DNA of 39,356 bases from Clostridiales bacterium. Its GTDB lineage: Bacteria; Bacillota; Clostridia; Oscillospirales; Acutalibacteraceae. Where the stretch lies: positions 1 through 39,356 of the forward strand of contig JAAYIY010000042.1 in assembly GCA_012523185.1 (NCBI GenBank), written 5' to 3'. Shown in pieces: positions 1 through 9,190 of the stretch; position 1 is the stretch's first letter; every line of letters begins with the position of its first letter. The notes beneath the pieces are model-generated. The model ran no database searches, was not told where the DNA came from, and saw nothing but the letters and a program-made list of their open reading frames with translations. The position numbers and the translations under genes were made by a program.

Positions 1-26
1 AGGTTTATGAAAAGCTTTCCGAATGA
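1..26 (+). CDS. 3' end of an upstream gene, possibly hpt (partial)
   Basis: The first bases, read in the frame starting at base 3, encode the tail VYEKLSE followed by TGA at 24-26; the two preceding bases AG would complete a Glu codon. Clostridial hypoxanthine phosphoribosyltransferases commonly end in a PEVYEK-like tail, and the order tilS-hpt-ftsH is conserved in many Firmicutes, so a truncated hpt directly before ftsH is the simplest reading. Only seven codons are visible, so the assignment depends mainly on the neighbouring ftsH. Confidence 0.35.
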
Positions 27-49
27 TTCAGCCCCCGTGTGGAAACATA

Positions 50-228
50 TAAGGCAACACCGCGCAATGAGCGGCTGAAGCCTTTGTTGCACGCTTGCTT
101 GCATCTTTTCCGTCATATCGCCCAAAAATGCTCGGCAATACACAAAGTATTGCCTGCGCTTTTTAGACAACCTGACGAAAAAATCTGACGGCGCAATCGC
201 ACAACAATAATTGTGCGGTGTTGCCTTA
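50..228 (+). repeat. MITE-like element with terminal inverted repeats and TA duplication
   Basis: A non-coding element of about 175 bp (52-226). The left end AGGCAACACCGCGCAAT (52-68) is repeated inverted at the right end (210-226) with one mismatch. Both outer edges carry the dinucleotide TA (50-51 and 227-228), as expected for a TA target-site duplication. Inside are perfect small hairpins: GGCAATAC/GTATTGCC (134-141/147-154) and GCACAA/TTGTGC (199-204/211-216). Bases 50-121 recur with perfect identity, inverted, at 38594-38665. No transposase is encoded, so it would need one in trans. It sits in the space between the presumed hpt stop and the ftsH start. Confidence 0.7.
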
Positions 229-266
229 ATTTACGACAGCCGTTAACATAAGGAGTGAATTTCCCT

Positions 267-2207
267 TTGAATTCCAAAAACAATAAAAATCCTAATAACC
301 TTAAAAAAATACTCTTAAAGCTGCCTTACGCTCTTATACCGATACTTTTCCTGTTAGGAGTGTCCTTATATGCAGGCAAGCAAACACAGGAAAAGCAGGA
401 GTATTATCAAATCGTACAATATTTTGATACGAACTCCATTTTAGAATACACCTTAAACCTCAACAGCGGAAGGCTTGAATATACACGCGTGTTCACTGAC
501 GATAAGGGCAAGGAAAAAAAGGTCAGCGAATCATTCATTGTGCCGAGTGTTACGATGTTCCTTAATGATGTTGAGCAGAATGTCCGCGATTATAACAGGA
601 ACAACCCGGAAAATCCCGTGGAGGACAAATATGTCACGGGTGCCGCAAGCACAATGCTGATGAACATCCTGCCGACAGCGCTGCTTATTGTTGTGATGGG
701 CGGTTTCCTGCTGTTCATGCTCAAGCGAATGAACAACACAATGGCGGGCGAAAGCAACAGGACACTGAGCTTTGGCAAAGCAAAGATTAAACAAGCAAAA
801 GACGAAAAAAGAAAAACGACGTTTGCCGATGTCGCGGGAGCGGACGAAGAAAAAGAGGAGCTTAGCGAGATTGTCGAGTTTTTGAAGGATCCCTCAAAGT
901 TTAACACTCTCGGCGCGCGCATACCAAAAGGCGTGCTGCTGGTGGGACCGCCCGGCACAGGCAAAACACTTCTTGCGCGCGCTGTTGCGGGCGAGGCGGA
1001 CGTGCCGTTCTTTTCCATTTCCGGCTCGGATTTTGTGGAAATGTATGTCGGCGTGGGAGCTTCACGGGTTCGGGATCTTTTCGACAGGGCAAAGAAAAAC
1101 TCACCGTCTATAATTTTTATTGACGAAATCGACGCCGTAGGGCGCCATAGGGGCGCAGGCATGGGCGGCGGCCACGACGAGCGTGAGCAGACCTTAAACC
1201 AGCTTCTTGTCGAGATGGACGGTTTTGGCGCAAACGAGGGAGTAATAATAATAGCGGCGACTAACCGCCCCGACATACTTGACCCGGCTTTGCTCCGCCC
1301 CGGTCGTTTTGACAGGCAGGTGGCTGTCCGATATCCCGATATAAGAGGCAGAGAAGACATTCTCAAGGTTCACGCAAGAGGCAAGCCGCTTGCGCCCGAC
1401 GTTGACCTTTCAGTTATTTCCCGCTCCACTGTCGGCTTTACAGGCGCGGATCTTGAAAACCTCCTCAATGAAGCGGCGCTGCTTGCGGCACGCAGAAACA
1501 AAAAAGCCATTACGATGTCCGAAATCGAGGAATCAACCATAAAGGTCGTCGTCGGTACGGAAAAAAGGTCGCACAAAATAAGCGACAAAGAAAAAAAGCT
1601 CACGGCTTATCACGAGGCGGGTCACGCCGTCGCAACCTATTACCTTGAGGGGCAGGACCCTGTCCACCAGATATCAATCATTCCTCGTGGGATGGCGGGC
1701 GGCTACACAATGTCCATGCCGAAAGAGGACAAAAGCTACACTTCAAAAAATGATATGCTTGACACAATTGTCGTCCTAATGGGCGGGCGCGTCGCCGAGG
1801 CGATTGTGCTGGGCGACATTTCCACGGGCGCGTCGAGTGACATCGAAAAAGCGTCAAATATAGCGCGCAAAATGGTCACAAAATACGGGATGAGCGAAAA
1901 GCTCGGCCCCATATCCTACGGCTCTGAAAATGACGAGGTGTTCCTTGGCAGGGATTTCAGCCACACCCGCTCATATTCCGAAAGCATCGCTTCCGAAATA
2001 GACAACGAGGTCAACAGCATCATAACAGGCGCCTATGAGCGCACAAACAAGATTTTGAGCGAGCATATCGACAAGCTTCACATGATTGCCGATGAGCTGC
2101 TCAAAAACGAAAAGATTGACGGTGAAACATTCAAGGGGCTTATGTCCGGCGAACAAAATGTCGATCAAGCCGAAACACATGAGGATGATATCAAACAAAC
2201 AGATTGA
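267..2207 (+). CDS. ftsH: ATP-dependent zinc metalloprotease FtsH
   Basis: Membrane-anchored AAA+ protease that degrades misassembled membrane proteins and regulatory substrates; it works as a hexamer facing the cytoplasm. About 646 residues, a normal length. Two membrane segments flank a short extracytoplasmic domain (roughly residues 20-36 and 130-152). Walker A GPPGTGKT is at 227-234, then Walker [10 protein letters not shown], the second region of homology ending in RPGRFDR, and the zinc motif HEAGH at 449-453, with a plausible third ligand Asp525. The start is taken as TTG at 267 because AGGAG (251-255) lies 11 nt upstream; an in-frame GTG at 255 would overlap that site. The tail after about residue 600 is acidic and divergent, as is usual. 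A MITE-like repeat lies just upstream. Confidence 0.96.
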   Translation: MNSKNNKNPNNLKKILLKLPYALIPILFLLGVSLYAGKQTQEKQEYYQIVQYFDTNSILEYTLNLNSGRLEYTRVFTDDKGKEKKVSESFIVPSVTMFLNDVEQNVRDYNRNNPENPVEDKYVTGAASTMLMNILPTALLIVVMGGFLLFMLKRMNNTMAGESNRTLSFGKAKIKQAKDEKRKTTFADVAGADEEKEELSEIVEFLKDPSKFNTLGARIPKGVLLVGPPGTGKTLLARAVAGEADVPFFSISGSDFVEMYVGVGASRVRDLFDRAKKNSPSIIFIDEIDAVGRHRGAGMGGGHDEREQTLNQLLVEMDGFGANEGVIIIAATNRPDILDPALLRPGRFDRQVAVRYPDIRGREDILKVHARGKPLAPDVDLSVISRSTVGFTGADLENLLNEAALLAARRNKKAITMSEIEESTIKVVVGTEKRSHKISDKEKKLTAYHEAGHAVATYYLEGQDPVHQISIIPRGMAGGYTMSMPKEDKSYTSKNDMLDTIVVLMGGRVAEAIVLGDISTGASSDIEKASNIARKMVTKYGMSEKLGPISYGSENDEVFLGRDFSHTRSYSESIASEIDNEVNSIITGAYERTNKILSEHIDKLHMIADELLKNEKIDGETFKGLMSGEQNVDQAETHEDDIKQTD

Positions 2208-2221
2208 AAGGATTTGATATT

Positions 2222-3193
2222 GTGAGAGTCAACATGACAAAGATAATATTCGGAGCTGTCGCGGTGCTGCTCGGGCTGCTTATGCTGTTAAGCGCGTTTG
2301 ATCTCTTTGAGTTTAAAAACATCTATCCGTATTGGACTCTTTTCATAATTGTTCCGTCAGTGGCAAGCATGATCACAAACGGATTCACATTGTGGAAAAC
2401 AGCCCTTCTTGCGCTGGGAGTAAATGCCCTCATATGCCAGCAGCACTGGGGAGAATGGGGTTTGCAGCAATTTATAATCGCGAATGTCGCCGTATGCTTT
2501 ATTCTCTTTGGAATTTACCTTCTTGTCGGCGACCTTAGAAAGAAAAAGCCGCGCCGATATGACAATTATAATAACATTCCGAACTGGCAATTTTACGATT
2601 ATGCAAACACCGGCGCCCGCCAAAGCGGTGATTACGCAACAGCTGCCGGGCAGTTTTACGGCGGTGGAAATAACGGCGGCGCAGGCTCCGAAAGCGCAAA
2701 TACCGAAAACGCAAACAACGGCGGAGGAAACAACGAAAACGGCGGCGAAAATGTTGACGGCGCAAACGTTGACGGTGCAAACATTGGCGGCGCAGGAGTC
2801 GGCGGCACAGACTATGGGAGCGGATATGCCGGAGGCAATTTTTCAGACTCATGTGATTATACCTTTTATCCGAAATACACAGGCATTTTAAGCAGCAACA
2901 AATACAAAAACTGCTCAAAAGACTTCAAAGGCGGGTCAATTGTGTCTGTGCTTGGAGGTGTGGCGGTAGATTTATCCGAAGTCGCAATTTCAGGCGACGT
3001 AATTGTCAACGCAACGTCTGTTTTCGGAAACGTTGACATATTTGTTCCGAACAACATCCGCATCGATGTAAACGGCACGGAGGTTCTCGGCAGTTGTGAC
3101 AATTTTGTTGTTTCAACGCTCGGACCCGAAGTCCCGTGCTTACATATAAAATATTGCGCTGTTTTCGGAAACATTGATATTAAAACAGGATAA
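2222..3193 (+). CDS. LiaF-like membrane protein with toastrack domain and Gly/Asn-rich linker
   Basis: About 323 residues. The N-terminal third has hydrophobic segments resembling the LiaI/LiaF four-helix membrane module (roughly residues 5-24, 32-45, 50-62, 72-95), followed by a basic stretch (RKKKPRR). A low-complexity linker rich in Gly, Asn and Ala follows (about 120-200, with imperfect copies of NVDGA). The C-terminal part (about 225-323) contains GGVAVDLSEV, FGNVDIFVP and FGNIDIKTG, typical of the DUF2154/toastrack beta domain of LiaF/YvqF proteins, which act in cell-envelope stress signalling. The GTG start at 2222 is preferred because AAAGG (2207-2211) is correctly placed, 15 bases after the ftsH stop, which suggests co-transcription. 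No LiaRS-like two-component pair is next to it, so a regulatory role is inferred from the family only. Confidence 0.75.
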   Translation: MRVNMTKIIFGAVAVLLGLLMLLSAFDLFEFKNIYPYWTLFIIVPSVASMITNGFTLWKTALLALGVNALICQQHWGEWGLQQFIIANVAVCFILFGIYLLVGDLRKKKPRRYDNYNNIPNWQFYDYANTGARQSGDYATAAGQFYGGGNNGGAGSESANTENANNGGGNNENGGENVDGANVDGANIGGAGVGGTDYGSGYAGGNFSDSCDYTFYPKYTGILSSNKYKNCSKDFKGGSIVSVLGGVAVDLSEVAISGDVIVNATSVFGNVDIFVPNNIRIDVNGTEVLGSCDNFVVSTLGPEVPCLHIKYCAVFGNIDIKTG

Positions 3194-3218
3194 TTAATAT
3201 AAGGGGTTATTCATTACA

Positions 3219-5201
3219 ATGGCAAAAAGGATCAGCTACGGGAACGAAAGCATAAGGCAGCTCAAAGGTGCCGACAGGGTGCGTAAGCGCCCTGCCGTGA
3301 TTTTCGGCTCCGACGGAATTGAGGGATGTCAGCATTCTGTTTTTGAGATAATTTCAAACTCGATTGACGAGGCGCGCGAGGGTTTTGGCGGCAAGGTGAT
3401 TGTAACGCGCTATTCGGACAAGTCGATAGAGGTTCAGGACTTCGGCAGGGGCATACCTGTCGATTATAATGTGAAGGAAAAGAAATTTAACTGGGAGCTT
3501 GTTTTCTGCGAGCTTTACGCAGGCGGCAAATACGACACCAACGACGGCGGCAGCTATGAATATTCGCTGGGGCTTAACGGTCTCGGTCTTTGCGCCACTC
3601 AATATTCGTCAGAATATATGGAGGCGGAGGTTCGCACGGGCGGGTACAGATATCTTTTGAACTTCAAGCACGGTAAACCTGTCGGAGAGATGATTAAAGA
3701 AGAATACTCAAAGCGCGACACAGGCACAAGGATTAAATGGCGACCCGATCTTAAGGTTTTCACAGATATTGACATACCGCTCGAATATTTTCAAGACATG
3801 ATGAGGCGGCAATCGATTGTAAACGCCGGTGTCCTGTTTATACTTAAAGACCAGATATCGTCGTCAAAGTTTGAAACATACGAATACATTTACAGCAACG
3901 GGATTGTTGACTATGTCGAAGAGGTTTCCGACGGAAAACATCTCACTCCCGTCCAGTTTTGGCAGACAGAGCGCGTCGGGCGCGACCGCAGTGACCAAAA
4001 GGATTATAAAGTGAAGATTAATGCGGCTGTCTGTTTTTCAAATCAGGTGCAGCTGAAAGAATATTACCACAATTCGAGCTGGCTTGAATACGGCGGCGCC
4101 CCTGACAAAGCGGTGCGAAGCGCTTTTGTCTCACAGATTGACGCCTACCTTAAAAACAACAATAAATATATAAAAAGCGACTCCAAAATCAGCTTTCAAG
4201 ACGTTGAAGATTGCCTTGTGCTTGTCATTTCCTCGTTTTCAACGCAGACATCGTATGAAAATCAGACAAAGAGAGCGATAACAAACAAGTTTATACAAGA
4301 GGCGATTACCGACTTTTTAAAACACCAGCTTGAAGTTTATTTTCTTGAAAACAGGATTGACGCGGATAAGATTTGCGAACAGGCGCTGATTAATATGCGC
4401 AGCCGCGTTAAAGCGGAAACCACAAGGCTGAATCTTAAAAAGACACTTCAAAGCTCCAACGACATGGTAAACAGGGTTCAGAAGTTTGTCGATTGCCGAA
4501 GCCGTGACGTAAATGTCAGGGAAATATTTATAGTCGAGGGTGACTCCGCGCTCGGCGCCTGCAAGCAAGCAAGGAATTCGGAGTTTCAAGCGATTATACC
4601 TGTCAGGGGTAAAATACTTAACTGTCTTAAATCAGATTATGACAAAATCTTTAAAAGTGAAATCATAACTGATCTGATTAAGGTGCTGGGCTGCGGTGTT
4701 GAGGTAAAAACAAAATCAAGCAAAAACATGAGTTCCTTCAACCTTGAGCAGCTGCGCTGGAACAAGATTATTATATGCACGGACGCGGATGTCGACGGCT
4801 TTCAGATAAGGACGCTGATTCTCACAATGATTTACAGGCTCATGCCGACGCTGATTGATTCAGGCTATGTTTTTATTGCCGAATCACCTCTTTATGAGAT
4901 CTCGTCAAAGGGTCACACTTGGTTTGCTTATAACGAAAAAGAAAAATCGGATGCAATCACCGAGATAGGCGATGCAAAATACACCATTCAGCGCTCAAAG
5001 GGGCTTGGCGAAAACGAGGCGGATATGATGTGGCTCACGACAATGAATCCGCAGACGCGCAGGCTTATAAAGGTGGAGCCGGACGAGGCAAAGATGACCT
5101 CAAAAATGTTCAATATGCTTTTGGGCGACAACCTTTCCGCAAGAAAGCAACACATCGCGTCGCACGGTCACCTTTACATCGACCTTGCGGACGTATCGTA
5201 G
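3219..5201 (+). CDS. Type IIA DNA topoisomerase, subunit B (ParE/GyrB-like, divergent)
   Basis: ATPase/TOPRIM subunit of a type IIA topoisomerase, 660 residues, beginning at ATG after AAGGGG. The GHKL ATPase signatures are present: E43, N47 and D50 in EIISNSIDEA, then DFGRGIP, and GLNGLG in place of the usual GLHGVG. The TOPRIM domain has EGDSA with Glu440 and TDADVDG with Asp522, Asp524 and Asp526. The conserved C-terminal SKGLGE and TTMNPQTRRL motifs follow. Many positions differ from standard GyrB and ParE, and there is no large insert in the TOPRIM region. It is followed after 30 bases by the matching A subunit. This arrangement fits topoisomerase IV or a second lineage-specific clostridial enzyme rather than the main gyrase, but sequence inspection alone cannot settle it. 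Confidence 0.88.
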   Translation: MAKRISYGNESIRQLKGADRVRKRPAVIFGSDGIEGCQHSVFEIISNSIDEAREGFGGKVIVTRYSDKSIEVQDFGRGIPVDYNVKEKKFNWELVFCELYAGGKYDTNDGGSYEYSLGLNGLGLCATQYSSEYMEAEVRTGGYRYLLNFKHGKPVGEMIKEEYSKRDTGTRIKWRPDLKVFTDIDIPLEYFQDMMRRQSIVNAGVLFILKDQISSSKFETYEYIYSNGIVDYVEEVSDGKHLTPVQFWQTERVGRDRSDQKDYKVKINAAVCFSNQVQLKEYYHNSSWLEYGGAPDKAVRSAFVSQIDAYLKNNNKYIKSDSKISFQDVEDCLVLVISSFSTQTSYENQTKRAITNKFIQEAITDFLKHQLEVYFLENRIDADKICEQALINMRSRVKAETTRLNLKKTLQSSNDMVNRVQKFVDCRSRDVNVREIFIVEGDSALGACKQARNSEFQAIIPVRGKILNCLKSDYDKIFKSEIITDLIKVLGCGVEVKTKSSKNMSSFNLEQLRWNKIIICTDADVDGFQIRTLILTMIYRLMPTLIDSGYVFIAESPLYEISSKGHTWFAYNEKEKSDAITEIGDAKYTIQRSKGLGENEADMMWLTTMNPQTRRLIKVEPDEAKMTSKMFNMLLGDNLSARKQHIASHGHLYIDLADVS

Positions 5202-5231
5202 AGAAGTTTAATCAAGGAACGGTTTTAGATA

Positions 5232-7475
5232 ATGTCAAAGAAAAAACAAAAAAATAACGCGCCCGAAAAAGACAAGCTTAACGAATACACACACATTCCG
5301 CTTGCGGGGGAAGTTGTCAGCCAAAGGATAACGGACGCGCTTGAAATAAACTATATGCCATACGCGATGAGCGTTATAATGTCGAGAGCGATTCCGGAAA
5401 TAGACGGATTTAAGCCCTCTCACCGCAAAATCCTATACACCATGTATAAAATGGGTCTTTTGACAGGCTCCCGTTCAAAGTCGGCAAACATTGTCGGGCG
5501 CACAATGCAGCTTAACCCGCACGGGGACGCCGCGATATATGAGACAATGGTCAGGCTTTCAAGGGGATACGAGGCACTTTTGCATCCATATGTCGATTCA
5601 AAGGGCAATTTCGGCAAGTCGTATTCAAGAGATATGCAGTGGGCGGCGTCGCGCTACACAGAGGCAAAGCTTGACCCCATTTGCAGCGAGCTTTTTAATG
5701 ATATCGACAAAGACACTGTGGATTTTGCTCCAAACTATGACAACACAATGACAGAGCCGACGTTGCTGCCCGTCACATTCCCCTCTGTGCTTGTAAACGC
5801 GAATATCGGCATTGCCGTCGGCATGGCAAACTCTATATGTTCTTTTAACTTAACCGAGGTTTGCGACACGACAATCGCGCTTATAAAAGATGAAAAGCAC
5901 CGTGTTTCCGACACCCTAAAGGCTCCCGACTTTTCCGGCGGCGGGCAGATTCTTTACGACCGCGAAGCTTTGGAGAAGATTTATAAGACCGGCAGGGGAG
6001 GCGTGCGCGTCCGCTCGAAATACATTTTCGACAAGCCTAACAACTGCATAGATATCACGGAAATACCGCCGACGACGACTGTCGAGGCCATAATCGACAA
6101 AGTAATCAGGCTTGTCAAGTCAGGTTCAATTCGCGAAATAAACGACATTCGTGACGAAACTGACAAGGGCGGACTGAAAATCACAATAGACTTGAAGCGC
6201 GGAACAGAGCCCGACAAGCTTATGCAGAAGCTGTTTAAGAACACCACGCTTGAGGACGTCTTTTCATGTAATTTCAACGTTCTGATCGGAGGAAACCCGC
6301 AGCTTCTCGGCGTTGCCCCACTTTTAAAGGAATGGATCGCCTTCAGGACAGAGTGCGTCAGGAGACGTGTATTTTTCAACCTTATGAAGGCAAAGGAAAG
6401 GCTGCACCTGCTTAAAGGGCTTGCTAAAATTTTGCTTGATATTGACAAGGCTGTAAAGATTGTGAGGGAAACTGTCGAGGAAAGCGAAGTCATTCCAAAT
6501 CTTATGATAGGGTTTTTAATAGACGAAACTCAGGCGGAATATGTCGCAGAAATCAAACTGCGCCATCTTAACCGTGAATACATCATCAAAAGAACACAAG
6601 AAATTGAAAAGCTGAAAAAAGAAGTCGGCGACATGGAGGACATTCTCAACTCACGCTCCAGGATAAAAAAGATTATAATCGGCGAGCTTGAGGCAGTCAG
6701 TAAAAAGTACAACAAGCCGCGCCGCAGTGAAATTGTTTATGTCACGGACGAGCCGGACGAGCCCGGCGAGCCGGATATTCCGGACTATCCCGTCGTCCTG
6801 TTCTTCACAGAGCAAGGATATTTTAAAAAAATCACTCCGCAGTCGCTTCGCATGAGCGGCGAGCACAAGCTCAAAGAAGGCGACGCCATACTTCTTGAAA
6901 CAGAATCAAGCAATAACAAGGAGCTGCTTTTTTTCACAAACCAATTCCAGGTTTACAAGTCGAGAGCTTCTGATTTTGAGGATACAAAGGCAAGCTTGCT
7001 CGGTGATTTTGTCGCATCGACGCTTGAGATGGAGCAGGATGAAACGGCTGTTTTCATGGCCGTCACGGAAGATTATTCCGGCTATATGCTCTTTTTCTTT
7101 GAAAACGGCAAGGTGGCAAAGGTTGATATGTCGTCTTTCATCACAAAAACTAACAGAAAAAAGCTTGTAAAGGCATATTCCGACAAATCCCCCATAGCCG
7201 CCATGATTCATATCGAGGAGGATTGCGAGCTTGTAATAAGCTCGTCCTCGGGCAGGCTTTTGCTTTTCAACACAGGCTCTGTTTCGCCGAAGTCAACAAA
7301 AAGCACCGCCGGAGTCGCTGTCATGACACAAAGAAAAGGGCATCGGATTTCAGGCGTCCGCCCTTACAAGCCCGGCGAATTTGCCAAACCTTACAGATAT
7401 AAGACAAAGTCTCTCCCGGCAGCCGGCGCGTTTCCGAGCGCGGAGGACAAGGGAGAACAGATTTCGCTTGAATAG
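5232..7475 (+). CDS. Type IIA DNA topoisomerase, subunit A (ParC/GyrA-like, divergent)
   Basis: DNA breakage-reunion subunit, 747 residues. The N-terminal winged-helix domain contains PEIDGFKPSHRKILY and the catalytic tyrosine Tyr142 in ASRYTE. In the quinolone-resistance region, PHGDAAIYE places Ala100 where E. coli GyrA has Ser83 and Glu104 where it has Asp87. A coiled-coil stretch near 440-490 is followed by a reduced C-terminal beta-pinwheel with blade-like motifs (VLFFTEQGYFKKI, MLFFFENGKVAKVD, LLLFNTGSV). No GyrA box (QRRGGKG-like) is visible, so the enzyme probably cannot wrap DNA as gyrase does, which favours a decatenase/relaxase role. The start ATG follows CAAGGAAC. It is coupled with the B subunit. 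Confidence 0.87.
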   Translation: MSKKKQKNNAPEKDKLNEYTHIPLAGEVVSQRITDALEINYMPYAMSVIMSRAIPEIDGFKPSHRKILYTMYKMGLLTGSRSKSANIVGRTMQLNPHGDAAIYETMVRLSRGYEALLHPYVDSKGNFGKSYSRDMQWAASRYTEAKLDPICSELFNDIDKDTVDFAPNYDNTMTEPTLLPVTFPSVLVNANIGIAVGMANSICSFNLTEVCDTTIALIKDEKHRVSDTLKAPDFSGGGQILYDREALEKIYKTGRGGVRVRSKYIFDKPNNCIDITEIPPTTTVEAIIDKVIRLVKSGSIREINDIRDETDKGGLKITIDLKRGTEPDKLMQKLFKNTTLEDVFSCNFNVLIGGNPQLLGVAPLLKEWIAFRTECVRRRVFFNLMKAKERLHLLKGLAKILLDIDKAVKIVRETVEESEVIPNLMIGFLIDETQAEYVAEIKLRHLNREYIIKRTQEIEKLKKEVGDMEDILNSRSRIKKIIIGELEAVSKKYNKPRRSEIVYVTDEPDEPGEPDIPDYPVVLFFTEQGYFKKITPQSLRMSGEHKLKEGDAILLETESSNNKELLFFTNQFQVYKSRASDFEDTKASLLGDFVASTLEMEQDETAVFMAVTEDYSGYMLFFFENGKVAKVDMSSFITKTNRKKLVKAYSDKSPIAAMIHIEEDCELVISSSSGRLLLFNTGSVSPKSTKSTAGVAVMTQRKGHRISGVRPYKPGEFAKPYRYKTKSLPAAGAFPSAEDKGEQISLE

Positions 7476-7479
7476 AAAA

Positions 7480-7510
7480 ACCGTTTGACAGTATCTTTCT
7501 GCCAAACGGT
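7480..7510. terminator. Stem-loop after the topoisomerase A gene
   Basis: The arms ACCGTTTGACAG (7480-7491) and CTGCCAAACGGT (7499-7510) pair with one mismatch around a 7-nt loop. There is no T-run on the plus side; the A-run just upstream would act as a T-run only for minus-strand transcripts. It could be a weak or factor-dependent terminator or an mRNA 3'-end stabiliser. Confidence 0.4.
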
Positions 7511-7753
7511 CCGAAAACAGCCTGCAAACGCAAACGGATTGTGAGGCTGCCCTCGCGTTAAGTATTTTATCCGCCGTCAATTCTTTAATTCATGTTACTT
7601 TTTACCTGAAGATTGCAGGATTTTTTACAAACAATTCAGGCGATAGTGGACGAGAGAATTCATGATAGTTCAGAAAAATACAAATATTAATTTAGAAATT
7701 TAAGAGTGTTAAAAATTGTCTTGCATTTTTAAACAATATGTGATAATATCTTA

Positions 7754-7762
7754 TGGTACAAT
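7754..7762 (+). promoter_or_regulatory. Candidate extended -10 for secG
   Basis: TGGTACAAT fits an extended -10 element (TGnTACAAT), 21 bases before the secG start. No good -35 lies 17 bases upstream. An alternative upstream combination is TTGCAT (7721-7726) with GATAAT (7742-7747), although its 15-base spacer is short. Confidence 0.4.
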
Positions 7763-7783
7763 AAATTCGGAGGTCGTCTTGAA

Positions 7784-8035
7784 ATGAGTGTTCTTGAAAT
7801 TATTCTCGGAGCCGCTATCTTTTTAACGGCAATTCTTATTATTGTTTTTGTTCTTTTGCAGGAGGGTCACCAGCAAGGTCTGTCCGGCGCCATAGCCGGA
7901 GGTGCGGAAACCTTTTTCGGAAAGAACAAGGGGCGCACGCTTGAAAACAAGCTCGTTAAGGGCACGGCTGTCCTTGCTGTCATCTTTTTTGTCTTGGCCC
8001 TTGCCACAACATTGATGCTTTTGTTCCTCAGATAA
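7784..8035 (+). CDS. secG: Protein translocase subunit SecG
   Basis: Small accessory subunit of the SecYEG protein-export channel, 83 residues, the usual size for Firmicutes. Two membrane helices (about 3-22 and 60-80) flank a conserved cytoplasmic loop: QEGHQQGLSGAIAGGAETFF then GKNKGRTLE, a textbook SecG signature. The start ATG at 7784 follows GGAGG (7769-7773). It is transcribed as a single gene: candidate promoter upstream, strong terminator directly after. In many Firmicutes secG is followed by rnr and smpB; here an unrelated glycosyltransferase follows instead. Confidence 0.95.
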   Translation: MSVLEIILGAAIFLTAILIIVFVLLQEGHQQGLSGAIAGGAETFFGKNKGRTLENKLVKGTAVLAVIFFVLALATTLMLLFLR

Positions 8036-8051
8036 AGTCGAATTTCATTTT

Positions 8052-8090
8052 CACGGGCAGACGATATGTTTGTCCGTGTTTTTCTTTTTT
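8052..8090 (+). terminator. Rho-independent terminator of secG
   Basis: An 11-bp stem CACGGGCAGAC / GTTTGTCCGTG (8052-8062 / 8068-8078, two G-U pairs) with a 5-nt loop is followed by TTTTTCTTTTTT. It lies 16 bases after the secG stop. Confidence 0.85.
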
Positions 8091-8160
8091 AGGACCTGTT
8101 GCATACAAAACGCAGTCTCGGTCAAAGATAAGCATATAACTGTTAAAAGGGCTGCTTTTA

Positions 8161-9114
8161 ATGAAAATTCTTTTGCTCTTAAATGGCGAATCAGAATATA
8201 TGCGTCAAGCGGCGGCTTTGTCAGACGCGCTAACTTCAAGGGATATTGACTGTGTTATCAAAAAAGAAAAGGACTTTGACGACCGCGCCGAAAAAATACG
8301 CCGCGGCGATTTTGACGCCGTTATTGTGTTTGACACGTCCGCCGCCGCAAAGCTTTCTAAAATCAAACGCAAGGGGAGCTGCTCCTTTGAGACAATTTTT
8401 TTATGCACCGATTATTGCTGCTCGCGGCAAACAGCGGCCGGCGGCTGCGATAAATATATTATTCCGCACAGCGAGCTGATATTGGAGTTCGCCGCAAAAG
8501 GCGTGCGCGACACACGCATTCTTCCGCTCGGCGTTCCCACAGGCATTGCGCGCAAGACAGCTCTCACAAAAGAGGAAGCGCTCTTGAAGCTTGGCATAGA
8601 TACGAAAAAAAACACGATACTTTACATTTGCGACGGAATATCCGCAAAGCAAACATCAGTCATAATAAAGTCGTCCGAGGCGCTTGGCAAAAAAGAATTT
8701 CAGCATATCGCGCTGTTTAAGAATGATAATTTAAAAAAAAGGCTGTCGCACAAATTTTCCTCAATACATGACATTTTTTGTGAGTATTCAGACGACCCAT
8801 TCGGCATATACTTTGATGCCTGTGACGTTGTTATAACGACACCTGACCCCGTTGCCGCCACTGCCGCCGCACTGCTGCAAAAGCCGATTGTGCTTTTAAA
8901 CGGCACAAAAAAGGTGTCAAAAATGAACGCGCGTTTTTTCTTTGACAGGGGCATGGCTTTCGCGGGCAGGACTTATGAGGATTGTGTGTCATACGCTAAC
9001 AGGCTCTGCACTTCCACAAGGCTCCGTGAAAACATGGCGGAGGCGCAAAGAAAGTATATTAATTTCGGCGCAGAGGAGAAAATAGCTGATTATTTTGCAG
9101 AACAATTTACATGA
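8161..9114 (+). CDS. MGDG synthase/UgtP-like GT28-type glycosyltransferase
   Basis: 317 residues, GT-B type. The region around residues 81-125 (TDYCC..., then DKYIIPHSELILEFAAKGV and TRILPLGVP) matches the pattern of monogalactosyldiacylglycerol synthase/UgtP proteins: TDF..., RYFVPSEEVK, GVPEEKIVVTGIP. The C-terminal half has a donor-binding-like segment, CDVVITTPDPVAATAAALLQ then KPIVLLNG. These enzymes add sugars to diacylglycerol to make glycolipids or lipoteichoic-acid anchors on the inner membrane face. The protein is slightly shorter than the usual 360-400 residues, with a short N-terminal domain. The true acceptor cannot be read from the sequence. The start ATG is preceded by AAAAGGG. 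Confidence 0.65.
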   Translation: MKILLLLNGESEYMRQAAALSDALTSRDIDCVIKKEKDFDDRAEKIRRGDFDAVIVFDTSAAAKLSKIKRKGSCSFETIFLCTDYCCSRQTAAGGCDKYIIPHSELILEFAAKGVRDTRILPLGVPTGIARKTALTKEEALLKLGIDTKKNTILYICDGISAKQTSVIIKSSEALGKKEFQHIALFKNDNLKKRLSHKFSSIHDIFCEYSDDPFGIYFDACDVVITTPDPVAATAAALLQKPIVLLNGTKKVSKMNARFFFDRGMAFAGRTYEDCVSYANRLCTSTRLRENMAEAQRKYINFGAEEKIADYFAEQFT

Positions 9115-9190
9115 TATGCCAATCGGGAATTATAAGCAGGCTGTCTGCTGATAAGATTTATTTAAAGACTGATTAGTCGGAGGTGCGGGT

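Larger units (their letters stand above)
7476..7783. other. Intergenic region between topoisomerase A and secG
   Basis: A gene-free stretch of 308 bases. It holds a stem-loop directly after the topoisomerase stop (7480-7510), a weak CCTG/CAGG hairpin followed by ATTTTTT around 7612-7627, and an AT-rich second half leading into the secG promoter candidates. No convincing small open frame with a ribosome-binding site was found on either strand. Confidence 0.5.

Noticed and set aside
590-1366. Long open frame on the minus strand (258 codons) inside ftsH
   Set aside because: Ser/Arg-rich composition without motifs or ribosome-binding site, fully antisense to the conserved AAA domain; a shadow of codon bias.
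2535-2918. Minus-strand frame rich in Arg, Cys and Leu
   Set aside because: Complement of the Gly/Asn-rich repetitive linker of the LiaF-like gene; composition is explained by the repeats.
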